NCBI GenBank assembly: GCA_944548615.1
Contig: OX155978.1
Location: forward strand, 9,631,354-9,695,353
DNA length: 64,000 nucleotides
Source: Micropterix aruncella
Taxonomy: Eukaryota; Arthropoda; Insecta; Lepidoptera; Micropterigidae
Direction: 5' to 3'
Below, in pieces: positions 47,674-62,132 of the stretch. Position 1 is the first letter of the stretch; every line of letters starts with the position of its first letter. The notes under the pieces are model-generated. The model searched no databases, was not told the DNA's origin, and saw nothing but the letters and a program-made list of their open reading frames with translations. Made by a program: the position numbers and the translations under genes.

Positions 47674-49386
47674 AAAAAAAAAATATATAATAAATAACCA
47701 GACATACTGCTGCACTAGTTGCAGAAATATAATGAAACTTTGATATTATGATTGATATTATATTCAAAATTTTATTTGCCCATGATATATGTTCGTTTGA
47801 ATAAACAAGTCTGGTTAAGAATTTATTTTGGTGCTGGACAGTTAAAAACTGCAGCCATTAATATGTGAAACAAAGCCTTACAAAGGTTTGATATACTTTT
47901 CTATTTATAAAGTGCCTGGAGCTATTAATACGCCTTGAGGTATTTCCATTGGAAGTGGTTCATGCTATTAATAAGCTCTTGAGTCCTTTTGTAGGAAGCG
48001 GCCGATGCTATTAATACGCATCAGGATCCTTCCGAGGTATTTCCTAAATGGAATGTAAACCCTTCTGGTGATTCCCACGTGGAACGTAAATCCATCTGTA
48101 AGCGTTTGTTTATATTATGAAGTAGCTGGGGCTATTAATACGTCCCAGGGTCCTTCGGTAGGAAGCAGCTGATGCTATTAATACGCATCAGGGTCCTTCC
48201 GAGGTTTTTCCGGCATGGAATGTAAACCCTTCTTGCTAGCATTTGTTATGAAGTAGCCGAGGCTATTAATACGCCTTGGGATCCTTCCGTAGGAAGTAGC
48301 TGATGCTATTAATACGCATCAGGGTCCTTCCGAGGTCGTTCCTACATGGAATGTAAATCCTTCAAAAGCGCTCGTTATGAAGAAGCCAGGGCAACCTATT
48401 AAAACTGCCTTGGGATCCTTCCGAATGAAGTGACTAATGCTATTAATACGCATAAGTAACCTTCTGAAGTGTATGCGCTTATTTATCGGAGAGATATCTA
48501 CCGAGTTTTAAATCATGATCATGAAAATAAACAAAGGCTATTATTACGCCTCAGAGTGCCTTTGAGTTTTGAATAACAAAACAAAAATCAGCTGATAATA
48601 TTATAATGTGCACTTGGAGTTCTTTGGAAATAGGGAATGCATTCCATCTAAATTTATTGTTGAATTCTGATTATGTTCCTCTAAAGTTGCGATTTTAGGG
48701 TGTGTTCCATCGAAAATTATTGTTGGATTGAGATTGTATTCATCTGAAATTGCTATTGAGTTGAGATTGTGTTTTATCAAAAGTGAAGACGATTGTTTGA
48801 AAATTTTGATGATCTGAAAATGAAGTTTGATGTTGGATATGGTTTGAAGTTTGATGATTTAAGAATTTGATGATATGAATGTTGATTTGAAGTTATTGTT
48901 AAGTTGGTATTGTGTTAATCTGAAATCGTTGTTAGATAAGGTTGTATTCCATCTGAAGTAATTTTTTTTAAAAAAAAAAAAAAATTGAGATTTTTGTTAC
49001 TCTGGTTGATGTTGATTTGATGAGGCTTATTTGACTTGATACGTCAAAGTCCATCAATCAACGAGGATGGAATTTTATTCTGTTGAAGTTAAAAATACTT
49101 CACATGACTTCGTCATAACTTACTAAATGTGAAAAATATTAAACTTAACAATTAAATATTAATATTTTTGTGTCGCGGTGTTTTGAGAGTAAAACTTGCA
49201 CCGTGGCGCTGTTTCCTTTGTTTACAGAACATGGCCGAACGGAGAGTTCACCAATCACTCACTATTTACAGCTGCAAACAAGCATTTCTGAACAATTCAT
49301 TTGCATGGTCAAATGCAAGACTACCGAGTGCTACACACATGAACCAGCAGTCGTCTCGGGGCGAGCCGATTTTCAGGATGGCCGAC
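47674..49386 (+). other. Long 3' noncoding region of the Ty3/Gypsy element
   Basis: 1.7 kb between the pol stop and the 3' LTR with no env-like frame. It opens with an A-run and AATAAA near 47690, then holds the hairpin modules (47911-48560) and TTGAT/GAAGT-rich degenerate sequence with an A-tract near 48968. The end has a CTTTGTTTACAG acceptor-like motif near 49218. The bases just before the 3' LTR (CAGGATGGCCGAC) are not a typical polypurine tract. Confidence 0.75.
47911..48556 (+). repeat. Hairpin array with TATTAATAC loop
   Basis: About ten copies of a loop TATTAATAC (one-base variants in some) at 47923, 47966, 48009, 48133, 48176, 48264, 48307, about 48397, 48441 and 48539. Several are bracketed by complementary stems that differ between copies: CTGGGGC/GTCCCAG, CTGATGC/GCATCAG (twice), CCGAGGC/GCCTTGG and CCAGGGCA/TGCCTTGG (loop variant). 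Hairpins alternate in a module of about 130 bp from 48110 to 48480, with a CTTCC/GGAAG-type stem and a TTCC-N(3-6)-GGAA stem between them. The first two copies are poorly paired. Stem changes on both sides argue for selection on structure. Confidence 0.85.
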
Positions 49387-49696
49387 TGTTAGATATATTT
49401 TTTAGAATATACAACAATTTAATTTCAAGTATGACCGCAAGCGACATCTATGTATAAAAGACAGTAGCGCCATCTGCCGGTTGAACGAGAAGCCATGCGG
49501 TATAATTTTGTACGAAGTAAATGTATCAGCGGTTCGTGTCCCGGCTCATCGAATGAGGAGGGAATTTTCCATTCGGGGATTGACTTATATCGAGGCAACG
49601 TTCGGCTATTGTATTGCTTTGTTTTATTTCGGAAAATACATTTATTCTTACGGAAATTGACGTTTTTGTACTAAGTGAACCTGCCGGAGTTCCTAT

Positions 49697-49698
<2 letters not shown>
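49387..49698 (+). repeat. 3' LTR
   Basis: Same length and, by eye, same sequence as the 5' LTR. It ends CCTATCA, then ATAT. Confidence 0.95.

Positions 49699-49733
<35 letters not shown>
49699..49733. repeat. (AT)n between the 3' LTR and the satellite
   Basis: Remainder of the AT run split by the retrotransposon, directly joined to satellite sequence. Confidence 0.95.
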
Positions 49734-49736
<3 letters not shown>

Positions 49737-52700
49737 TTTTTAGAATTGATCAATAAGATGATTATAAAGTAAATAATTATAAAAGCCACTTACATCGTGA
49801 CGAAGGATTCCCTTGATCGGATTCGGGAATGCTTTAGGTGTTAACGAGAATGATGAATGCCTCTCACTTGCGGAAAGAGGAGTAGGTTTAAGTTGGGCCC
49901 ATTTTTCAACTAGTAAACGCTCACCCTTCATCCAATTATCTCAAAAATTAAGCTACAATCCTTCTTTATACGTAAACTCACTCAATTTCCTATTATTTCA
50001 GGGGAAATAACAAGACAAGACGAGCTACTTGACAGATGGAAGAATTTAAAATTTCGAATTTCGTTTTTTTATTTTCTAAAGGTGCGATATAAAGAAGCTG
50101 CGATCAATATTCAGCTGAAAACTTAAAACTAAAAGCGTGACATGCCCTCATATCAATGAAAGGAAGCAGTCAGCTCTTTCCTATTAGTTGGAAAGATTAC
50201 CTTTAACCTAAATGGATTATTTACAATGAACGAAACATAAAATATGTAAAAATTCAATATTTTGAAATATTTGATAGTTTTGTGTATATATTCTTTTTAG
50301 AATTGATCAATAAGATGATTATAAAGTAAATAATTATAAAAGCCACTTACATCGTGACGAAGGATTCCCTTGATCGGATTCGGGAATGCTTTAGGTGTTA
50401 ACGAGAATGATGAATGCCTCTCACTTGCGGAAAGAGGAGTAGGTTTAAGTTGGGCCCATTTTTCAACTAGTAAACGCTCACCCTTCATCCAATTATCTCA
50501 AAAATTAAGCTACAATCCTTCTTTATACGTAAACTCACTCAATTTCCTATTATTTCAGGGGAAATAACAAGACAAGACGAGCTACTTGACAGATGGAAGA
50601 ATTTAAAATTTCGAATTTCGTTTTTTTATTTTCTAAAGGTGCGATATAAAGAAGCTGCGATCAATATTCAGCTGAAAACTTAAAACTAAAAGCGTGACAT
50701 GCCCTCATATCAATGAAAGGAAGCAGTCAGCTCTTTCCTATTAGTTGGAAAGATTACCTTTAACCTAAATGGATTATTTACAATGAACGAAACATAAAAT
50801 ATGTAAAAATTCAATATTTTGAAATATTTGATAGTTTTGTGTATATATTCTTTTTAGAATTGATCAATAAGATGATTATAAAGTAAATAATTATAAAAGC
50901 CACTTACATCGTGACGAAGGATTCCCTTGATCGGATTCGGGAATGCTTTAGGTGTTAACGAGAATGATGAATGCCTCTCACTTGCGGAAAGAGGAGTAGG
51001 TTTAAGTTGGGCCCATTTTTCAACTAGTAAACGCTCACCCTTCATCCAATTATCTCAAAAATTAAGCTACAATCCTTCTTTATACGTAAACTCACTCAAT
51101 TTCCTATTATTTCAGGGGAAATAACAAGACAAGACGAGCTACTTGACAGATGGAAGAATTTAAAATTTCGAATTTCGTTTTTTTATTTTCTAAAGGTGCG
51201 ATATAAAGAAGCTGCGATCAATATTCAGCTGAAAACTTAAAACTAAAAGCGTGACATGCCCTCATATCAATGAAAGGAAGCAGTCAGCTCTTTCCTATTA
51301 GTTGGAAAGATTACCTTTAACCTAAATGGATTATTTACAATGAACGAAACATAAAATATGTAAAAATTCAATATTTTGAAATATTTGATAGTTTTGTGTA
51401 TATATTCTTTTTAGAATTGATCAATAAGATGATTATAAAGTAAATAATTATAAAAGCCACTTACATCGTGACGAAGGATTCCCTTGATCGGATTCGGGAA
51501 TGCTTTAGGTGTTAACGAGAATGATGAATGCCTCTCACTTGCGGAAAGAGGAGTAGGTTTAAGTTGGGCCCATTTTTCAACTAGTAAACGCTCACCCTTC
51601 ATCCAATTATCTCAAAAATTAAGCTACAATCCTTCTTTATACGTAAACTCACTCAATTTCCTATTATTTCAGGGGAAATAACAAGACAAGACGAGCTACT
51701 TGACAGATGGAAGAATTTAAAATTTCGAATTTCGTTTTTTTATTTTCTAAAGGTGCGATATAAAGAAGCTGCGATCAATATTCAGCTGAAAACTTAAAAC
51801 TAAAAGCGTGACATGCCCTCATATCAATGAAAGGAAGCAGTCAGCTCTTTCCTATTAGTTGGAAAGATTACCTTTAACCTAAATGGATTATTTACAATGA
51901 ACGAAACATAAAATATGTAAAAATTCAATATTTTGAAATATTTGATAGTTTTGTGTATATATTCTTTTTAGAATTGATCAATAAGATGATTATAAAGTAA
52001 ATAATTATAAAAGCCACTTACATCGTGACGAAGGATTCCCTTGATCGGATTCGGGAATGCTTTAGGTGTTAACGAGAATGATGAATGCCTCTCACTTGCG
52101 GAAAGAGGAGTAGGTTTAAGTTGGGCCCATTTTTCAACTAGTAAACGCTCACCCTTCATCCAATTATCTCAAAAATTAAGCTACAATCCTTCTTTATACG
52201 TAAACTCACTCAATTTCCTATTATTTCAGGGGAAATAACAAGACAAGACGAGCTACTTGACAGATGGAAGAATTTAAAATTTCGAATTTCGTTTTTTTAT
52301 TTTCTAAAGGTGCGATATAAAGAAGCTGCGATCAATATTCAGCTGAAAACTTAAAACTAAAAGCGTGACATGCCCTCATATCAATGAAAGGAAGCAGTCA
52401 GCTCTTTCCTATTAGTTGGAAAGATTACCTTTAACCTAAATGGATTATTTACAATGAACGAAACATAAAATATGTAAAAATTCAATATTTTGAAATATTT
52501 GATAGTTTTGTGTATATATTCTTTTTAGAATTGATCAATAAGATGATTATAAAGTAAATAATTATAAAAGCCACTTACATCGTGACGAAGGATTCCCTTG
52601 ATCGGATTCGGGAATGCTTTAGGTGTTAACGAGAATGATGAATGCCTCTCACTTGCGGAAAGAGGAGTAGGTTTAAGTTGGGCCCATTTTTCAACTAGTA

Positions 52701-55700
52701 AACGCTCACCCTTCATCCAATTATCTCAAAAATTAAGCTACAATCCTTCTTTATACGTAAACTCACTCAATTTCCTATTATTTCAGGGGAAATAACAAGA
52801 CAAGACGAGCTACTTGACAGATGGAAGAATTTAAAATTTCGAATTTCGTTTTTTTATTTTCTAAAGGTGCGATATAAAGAAGCTGCGATCAATATTCAGC
52901 TGAAAACTTAAAACTAAAAGCGTGACATGCCCTCATATCAATGAAAGGAAGCAGTCAGCTCTTTCCTATTAGTTGGAAAGATTACCTTTAACCTAAATGG
53001 ATTATTTACAATGAACGAAACATAAAATATGTAAAAATTCAATATTTTGAAATATTTGATAGTTTTGTGTATATATTCTTTTTAGAATTGATCAATAAGA
53101 TGATTATAAAGTAAATAATTATAAAAGCCACTTACATCGTGACGAAGGATTCCCTTGATCGGATTCGGGAATGCTTTAGGTGTTAACGAGAATGATGAAT
53201 GCCTCTCACTTGCGGAAAGAGGAGTAGGTTTAAGTTGGGCCCATTTTTCAACTAGTAAACGCTCACCCTTCATCCAATTATCTCAAAAATTAAGCTACAA
53301 TCCTTCTTTATACGTAAACTCACTCAATTTCCTATTATTTCAGGGGAAATAACAAGACAAGACGAGCTACTTGACAGATGGAAGAATTTAAAATTTCGAA
53401 TTTCGTTTTTTTATTTTCTAAAGGTGCGATATAAAGAAGCTGCGATCAATATTCAGCTGAAAACTTAAAACTAAAAGCGTGACATGCCCTCATATCAATG
53501 AAAGGAAGCAGTCAGCTCTTTCCTATTAGTTGGAAAGATTACCTTTAACCTAAATGGATTATTTACAATGAACGAAACATAAAATATGTAAAAATTCAAT
53601 ATTTTGAAATATTTGATAGTTTTGTGTATATATTCTTTTTAGAATTGATCAATAAGATGATTATAAAGTAAATAATTATAAAAGCCACTTACATCGTGAC
53701 GAAGGATTCCCTTGATCGGATTCGGGAATGCTTTAGGTGTTAACGAGAATGATGAATGCCTCTCACTTGCGGAAAGAGGAGTAGGTTTAAGTTGGGCCCA
53801 TTTTTCAACTAGTAAACGCTCACCCTTCATCCAATTATCTCAAAAATTAAGCTACAATCCTTCTTTATACGTAAACTCACTCAATTTCCTATTATTTCAG
53901 GGGAAATAACAAGACAAGACGAGCTACTTGACAGATGGAAGAATTTAAAATTTCGAATTTCGTTTTTTTATTTTCTAAAGGTGCGATATAAAGAAGCTGC
54001 GATCAATATTCAGCTGAAAACTTAAAACTAAAAGCGTGACATGCCCTCATATCAATGAAAGGAAGCAGTCAGCTCTTTCCTATTAGTTGGAAAGATTACC
54101 TTTAACCTAAATGGATTATTTACAATGAACGAAACATAAAATATGTAAAAATTCAATATTTTGAAATATTTGATAGTTTTGTGTATATATTCTTTTTAGA
54201 ATTGATCAATAAGATGATTATAAAGTAAATAATTATAAAAGCCACTTACATCGTGACGAAGGATTCCCTTGATCGGATTCGGGAATGCTTTAGGTGTTAA
54301 CGAGAATGATGAATGCCTCTCACTTGCGGAAAGAGGAGTAGGTTTAAGTTGGGCCCATTTTTCAACTAGTAAACGCTCACCCTTCATCCAATTATCTCAA
54401 AAATTAAGCTACAATCCTTCTTTATACGTAAACTCACTCAATTTCCTATTATTTCAGGGGAAATAACAAGACAAGACGAGCTACTTGACAGATGGAAGAA
54501 TTTAAAATTTCGAATTTCGTTTTTTTATTTTCTAAAGGTGCGATATAAAGAAGCTGCGATCAATATTCAGCTGAAAACTTAAAACTAAAAGCGTGACATG
54601 CCCTCATATCAATGAAAGGAAGCAGTCAGCTCTTTCCTATTAGTTGGAAAGATTACCTTTAACCTAAATGGATTATTTACAATGAACGAAACATAAAATA
54701 TGTAAAAATTCAATATTTTGAAATATTTGATAGTTTTGTGTATATATTCTTTTTAGAATTGATCAATAAGATGATTATAAAGTAAATAATTATAAAAGCC
54801 ACTTACATCGTGACGAAGGATTCCCTTGATCGGATTCGGGAATGCTTTAGGTGTTAACGAGAATGATGAATGCCTCTCACTTGCGGAAAGAGGAGTAGGT
54901 TTAAGTTGGGCCCATTTTTCAACTAGTAAACGCTCACCCTTCATCCAATTATCTCAAAAATTAAGCTACAATCCTTCTTTATACGTAAACTCACTCAATT
55001 TCCTATTATTTCAGGGGAAATAACAAGACAAGACGAGCTACTTGACAGATGGAAGAATTTAAAATTTCGAATTTCGTTTTTTTATTTTCTAAAGGTGCGA
55101 TATAAAGAAGCTGCGATCAATATTCAGCTGAAAACTTAAAACTAAAAGCGTGACATGCCCTCATATCAATGAAAGGAAGCAGTCAGCTCTTTCCTATTAG
55201 TTGGAAAGATTACCTTTAACCTAAATGGATTATTTACAATGAACGAAACATAAAATATATAAAAATTCAATATTTTGAAATATTTGATAGTTTTGTGTAT
55301 ATATTCTTTTTAGAATTGATCAATAAGATGATTATAAAGTAAATAATTATAAAAGCCACTTACATCGTGACGAAGGATTCCCTTGATCGGATTCGGGAAT
55401 GCTTTAGGTGTTAACGAGAATGATGAATGCCTCTCACTTGCGGAAAGAGGAGTAGGTTTAAGTTGGGCCCATTTTTCAACTAGTAAACGCTCACCCTTCA
55501 TCCAATTATCTCAAAAATTAAGCTACAATCCTTCTTTATACGTAAACTCACTCAATTTCCTATTATTTCAGGGGAAATAACAAGACAAGACGAGCTACTT
55601 GACAGATGGAAGAATTTAAAATTTCGAATTTCGTTTTTTTATTTTCTAAAGGTGCGATATAAAGAAGCTGCGATCAATATTCAGCTGAAAACTTAAAACT

Positions 55701-57599
55701 AAAAGCGTGACATGCCCTCATATCAATGAAAGGAAGCAGTCAGCTCTTTCCTATTAGTTGGAAAGATTACCTTTAACCTAAATGGATTATTTACAATGAA
55801 CGAAACATAAAATATGTAAAAATTCAATATTTTGAAATATTTGATAGTTTTGTGTATATATTCTTTTTAGAATTGATCAATAAGATGATTATAAAGTAAA
55901 TAATTATAAAAGCCACTTACATCGTGACGAAGGATTCCCTTGATCGGATTCGGGAATGCTTTAGGTGTTAACGAGAATGATGAATGCCTCTCACTTGCGG
56001 AAAGAGGAGTAGGTTTAAGTTGGGCCCATTTTTCAACTAGTAAACGCTCACCCTTCATCCAATTATCTCAAAAATTAAGCTACAATCCTTCTTTATACGT
56101 AAACTCACTCAATTTCCTATTATTTCAGGGGAAATAACAAGACAAGACGAGCTACTTGACAGATGGAAGAATTTAAAATTTCGAATTTCGTTTTTTTATT
56201 TTCTAAAGGTGCGATATAAAGAAGCTGCGATCAATATTCAGCTGAAAACTTAAAACTAAAAGCGTGACATGCCCTCATATCAATGAAAGGAAGCAGTCAG
56301 CTCTTTCCTATTAGTTGGAAAGATTACCTTTAACCTAAATGGATTATTTACAATGAACGAAACATAAAATATGTAAAAATTCAATATTTTGAAATATTTG
56401 ATAGTTTTGTGTATATATTCTTTTTAGAATTGATCAATAAGATGATTATAAAGTAAATAATTATAAAAGCCACTTACATCGTGACGAAGGATTCCCTTGA
56501 TCGGATTCGGGAATGCTTTAGGTGTTAACGAGAATGATGAATGCCTCTCACTTGCGGAAAGAGGAGTAGGTTTAAGTTGGGCCCATTTTTCAACTAGTAA
56601 ACGCTCACCCTTCATCCAATTATCTCAAAAATTAAGCTACAATCCTTCTTTATACGTAAACTCACTCAATTTCCTATTATTTCAGGGGAAATAACAAGAC
56701 AAGACGAGCTACTTGACAGATGGAAGAATTTAAAATTTCGAATTTCGTTTTTTTATTTTCTAAAGGTGCGATATAAAGAAGCTGCGATCAATATTCAGCT
56801 GAAAACTTAAAACTAAAAGCGTGACATGCCCTCATATCAATGAAAGGAAGCAGTCAGCTCTTTCCTATTAGTTGGAAAGATTACCTTTAACCTAAATGGA
56901 TTATTTACAATGAACGAAACATAAAATATGTAAAAATTCAATATTTTGAAATATTTGATAGTTTTGTGTATATATTCTTTTTAGAATTGATCAATAAGAT
57001 GATTATAAAGTAAATAATTATAAAAGCCACTTACATCGTGACGAAGGATTCCCTTGATCGGATTCGGGAATGCTTTAGGTGTTAACGAGAATGATGAATG
57101 CCTCTCACTTGCGGAAAGAGGAGTAGGTTTAAGTTGGGCCCATTTTTCAACTAGTAAACGCTCACCCTTCATCCAATTATCTCAAAAATTAAGCTACAAT
57201 CCTTCTTTATACGTAAACTCACTCAATTTCCTATTATTTCAGGGGAAATAACAAGACAAGACGAGCTACTTGACAGATGGAAGAATTTAAAATTTCGAAT
57301 TTCGTTTTTTTATTTTCTAAAGGTGCGATATAAAGAAGCTGCGATCAATATTCAGCTGAAAACTTAAAACTAAAAGCGTGACATGCCCTCATATCAATGA
57401 AAGGAAGCAGTCAGCTCTTTCCTATTAGTTGGAAAGATTACCTTTAACCTAAATGGATTATTTACAATGAACGAAACATAAAATATGTAAAAATTCAATA
57501 TTTTGAAATATTTGATAGTTTTGTGTATATATTCTTTTTAGAATTGATCAATAAGATGATTATAAAGTAAATAATTATAAAAGCCACTTACATCGTGAC
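49734..57599 (+). repeat. 557 bp satellite array, 14 direct units
   Basis: Unit starts (TTCTTTTTAGAATTGATC) fall at 49734, 50291, 50848 and so on every 557 bp to 56975, with a partial 15th unit of 68 bp (57532-57599). Copies appear identical; one difference seen is G to A at 55259. Each unit carries a 65-codon plus frame and a 63-codon minus frame that overlap each other. These repeat because the unit repeats; 557 is not divisible by three and neither has a known domain, so I do not call genes. Recent amplification, strong homogenisation or assembly expansion would all fit. Confidence 0.97.
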
Positions 57600-57624
57600 T
57601 TTTATAATTATTATTATTTAATCA
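57600..57624. repeat. Inversion junction of the satellite array
   Basis: After ...CATCGTGAC the sequence turns into TTTTATAATTATTATTATTT and then the reverse strand of the unit. The first bases (TTTTATAATTATT) are also the complement of AATAATTATAAAA, found just before in the direct unit, so the junction may have formed by template switching at AT-rich microhomology. Confidence 0.8.
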
Positions 57625-58155
57625 CAAAATATTGAATTTTTACATATTTTATGTTTCGTTCATTGTAAATAATCCATTTAGGTTAAAGGTAATCTTTCCA
57701 ACTAATAGGAAAGAGCTGACTGCTTCCTTTCATTGATATGAGGGCATGTCACGCTTTTAGTTTTAAGTTTTCAGCTGAATATTGATCGCAGCTTCTTTAT
57801 ATCGCACCTTTAGAAAATAAAAAAACGAAATTCGAAATTTTAAATTCTTCCATCTGTCAAGTAGCTCGTCTTGTCTTGTTATTTCCCCTGAAATAATAGG
57901 AAATTGAGTGAGTTTACGTATAAAGAAGGATTGTAGCTTAATTTTTGAGATAATTGGATGAAGGGTGAGCGTTTACTAGTTGAAAAATGGGCCCAACTTA
58001 AACCTACTCCTCTTTCCGCAAGTGAGAGGCATTCATCATTCTCGTTAACACCTAAAGCATTCCCGAATCCGATCAAGGGAATCCTTCGTCACGATGTAAG
58101 TGGCTTTTATAATTATTTACTTTATAATCATCTTATTGATCAATTCTAAAAAGAA
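57625..58155 (-). repeat. Inverted satellite unit
   Basis: About 531 bp of the 557 bp unit in reverse orientation, ending CTAAAAAGAA at 58146-58155, then ATATATACACAAAAC and an AT run. It forms a large inverted pair with the preceding array. Confidence 0.95.
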
Positions 58156-58181
58156 TATATACACAAAACTATCAAATATTT

Positions 58182-58397
<216 letters not shown>

Positions 58398-58415
58398 TTG
58401 ATAGTTTTGTGTATA

Positions 58416-59732
<1,317 letters not shown>

Positions 59733-60590
59733 GGAGTCGGCGAACAATACGATCTAAAAGCGTTGAACTCAATTTTACAGGAGAGGCCAAAAACTAAATA
59801 GCGTACTTCCATTTGTTTATTTGTATATTTTGTTTTTCTAGTTGATACCTTGGCTGATTTATATAAGATCTAGCATTCGCAAGTGATTTTTCATTGCAAG
59901 AATGGGACATAATAAAAAAAACTAATTTTCGTTTAGATCGTTTTGATTGAAACTGGAATATTTCGATCGTTTTGATCGCAACTGTATTTATAAATTATAC
60001 AGTTTCGATTGCTACTGGTGTTATAAAACATGTTTTATTTTATATATTTATAAATCGTATCCTTAATTTATTAAATCCTTAATTAATGAATATGTAAAAA
60101 AATCTCTAAATAATGAATATTATTTAAGAAATATATGAATATGTCCTCTTAGAACCGGCGTTGAGTGCCGCAACCTGTCCAGATGACATTTTTTTCACCA
60201 TTTACAATAAACCAATTTGCATAGTAACTCATTTTACCGAAGCTACGCGACTGTTGCCGTATAAAAATTAGGGATACCACAACAAATAGAAGAAAAGGTG
60301 CCAAAAATATATATATTTCAACCGTTTTGAAAGAGAAGATTTTACGGGCTATGATTTAGTATCAGATTGAGATCATTTTGAAAGAAATTCATTTTATTTC
60401 CTAATAATCAACCATTTTCAACTAGCGATAGTTCGTTTTGAAAGAAATTGATGATTTATGCCTTATTTTTTTTAAGACTTCTAGGCCGTTTTGGTAGTTA
60501 ATATTTTTACCAGTCGATAGAACGGCGTACCAATTAAAAAAAACATATTTGAATCCAAAACCGATTTAGATCGGTTTGTTCGCCGACTCC
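59733..60590. mobile_element. Putative DNA element with ~27 bp inverted ends
   Basis: Left end GGAGTCGGCGAACAA..CGAT (59733-59759) and right end complementary to it (60564-60590) with a few mismatches. No clear target duplication. The interior is AT-rich, with repeated CGTTTTGA(A/T) motifs but no open frame above 60 codons. Likely a non-autonomous element of unknown family. Confidence 0.6.
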
Positions 60591-61129
60591 TTATTTGGTG
60601 TGAAGTCCCTGTCTCATGATAATACGTAGTTTCGTTTTTATTTTTACTTTAAATTTGATTGTATGTTTCATGGTTGACTGACATTATTTTAAAATGTTGA
60701 CGAAATATAGTAATACGAATAAGTTCGAAGTTTGATTCGTCTTATAATATTCATTAATGTATGCAATAAAGATGACTATTATGATGACATATAGCAAAAC
60801 AATAACAGTAACCTTATTTTAATAAACTAGATATCAAATATATTAATTTGGTTTTGCAGAGATATAATTTATTTTACCTACATATTATACATATTGAAAT
60901 GTTTTTTTTTAAACTGCTATTAATAGATGTTATCGTTATTATTATTACTATCTGAAATCCTTTACTTCATAGGAAATTCTGTACATAAAACAAAACAAAA
61001 TGTTTTAGATAAATATTTTTATATATATTTATTTTAAATATATATTTATAATTATATATATTTTTTAAATAATAATAGTAGTTATTTACTTAAATTAATT
61101 ATACTAGTATAATTAATTATACTATATAA
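60591..61129. other. AT-rich, no feature
   Basis: Nothing supported. Confidence 0.45.
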
Positions 61130-61760
61130 TTATACTGAGAATAAAAAGTCAGTTGTGTCACCTTAAGACTTTCCCAAGGGCTGTCTCATCTGAATATTAT
61201 TACAGTCTCCTCCACTCCCCCTCCCCCTTCCCGATAGCGAATGTGTTTTTGTCCGAAACATTATATCTCCATATTACTATTTAGGCACTCTAAACAAAGC
61301 GGGGTAAATATCCACGTAAGAAGTACAATATCGGATAAAGAAGAATATTACGCCCGAAACTGTATACATTCTGAGTACAATAGTATATATTAAAGCACTC
61401 TACATAAGGAAGGATAGGAAGCCATAGAAGAAGAAGAATGTCTGAAGAAGAGGAATATTTTAGTCCGCAACTTTATGCATCCTAAGTACTTGGTCTATCT
61501 TCTTCAAAGGTAAAGCATTGATAAGGCGGGATAGGAACCCACGAAAGAAGAAGAATATCGGAAGAAGAAGAATATTTTCAAGATCCTTCCTCCCTCTCTC
61601 TCGACCCCCCCCCCCCCCCCCCTCCCCCTCACCGCCCTGACAGCAAATATAGTATTTTTATAATATTTCCGAAGTATTCGAATGTGTATTTTTTAATATG
61701 GTTTGTTTCTCGGCTAGCTTCAGGCGGCTCGGCGTTATTATTTGATTAAAATGTATGTCG
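61130..61760 (+). repeat. Helitron-type fragment, AAGAAGAA repeats and poly-C
   Basis: 61148-61230 contains GTTGTGTCACCTTAAGACTTTCC and the following CT/C-rich stretch of the Helitron module. Between 61265 and 61580 three diverged units repeat AAGAAG(G)AATAT...GCACTCTA. A C-run lies at 61607-61622. 61706-61735 matches 29060-29090. Confidence 0.5.
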
Positions 61761-61913
61761 GTATTTTTTGTCCCGCTTTTATTTACCAATGTGGCCAAAT
61801 TTGTTAAAATATACAGAAGTGCCTCCACAATACTTTGCCTGTCAGGAAAGTGAAACTGAATATCCTGAAGTAAAACATGTTTAATTTATGGTTCAGTTCC
61901 ACGTACCTACAGT

Positions 61914-62110
61914 AGGACGGTGTCGACTACAACGGGCGAACCAGTCACCCCAGGCTGGTATAACGATATGGATCTTTCTTTCAGCCGTGGGATGAGCGTA
62001 GAAGACTTGGGGACAAGACAATCTACTGTCTAGTTCACCAGCAACCAGTTAGAGACCGACGCCTTACGGCGAGGCACCGAGAAAGGGTTGTCAACAAAAA
62101 ACCGTTGAGA
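61914..62110 (+). repeat. Dispersed GGTATAACGATAT family, best copy
   Basis: Starts GGTGTCGACTACAACGGGCG and runs through GTCACCCCAGGCTGGTATAA, the CAGCCGTGGGATGAGCGTAG block and CGAGGCACCGAGAAAGG. Related to copies A-D at 29-34 kb by its first 35 bases, and to 20425, 21477, 23160 and 63690. Confidence 0.7.
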
Positions 62111-62132
62111 TACCCGTCCGAGCAACTTTTTT

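Noticed and set aside
47674..49386. An env gene for the Ty3/Gypsy element
   Set aside because: No frame longer than 95 codons, and no signal peptide or transmembrane pattern.
49734..57599. A CRISPR array
   Set aside because: Whole 557 bp units repeat with no spacer variation, and the genome is eukaryotic.
49740..58149. Recurring 63- and 65-codon frames on opposite strands, once per 557 bp unit
   Set aside because: They overlap one another, repeat because the satellite repeats, have no known domain, and cannot be joined since 557 is not a multiple of three.
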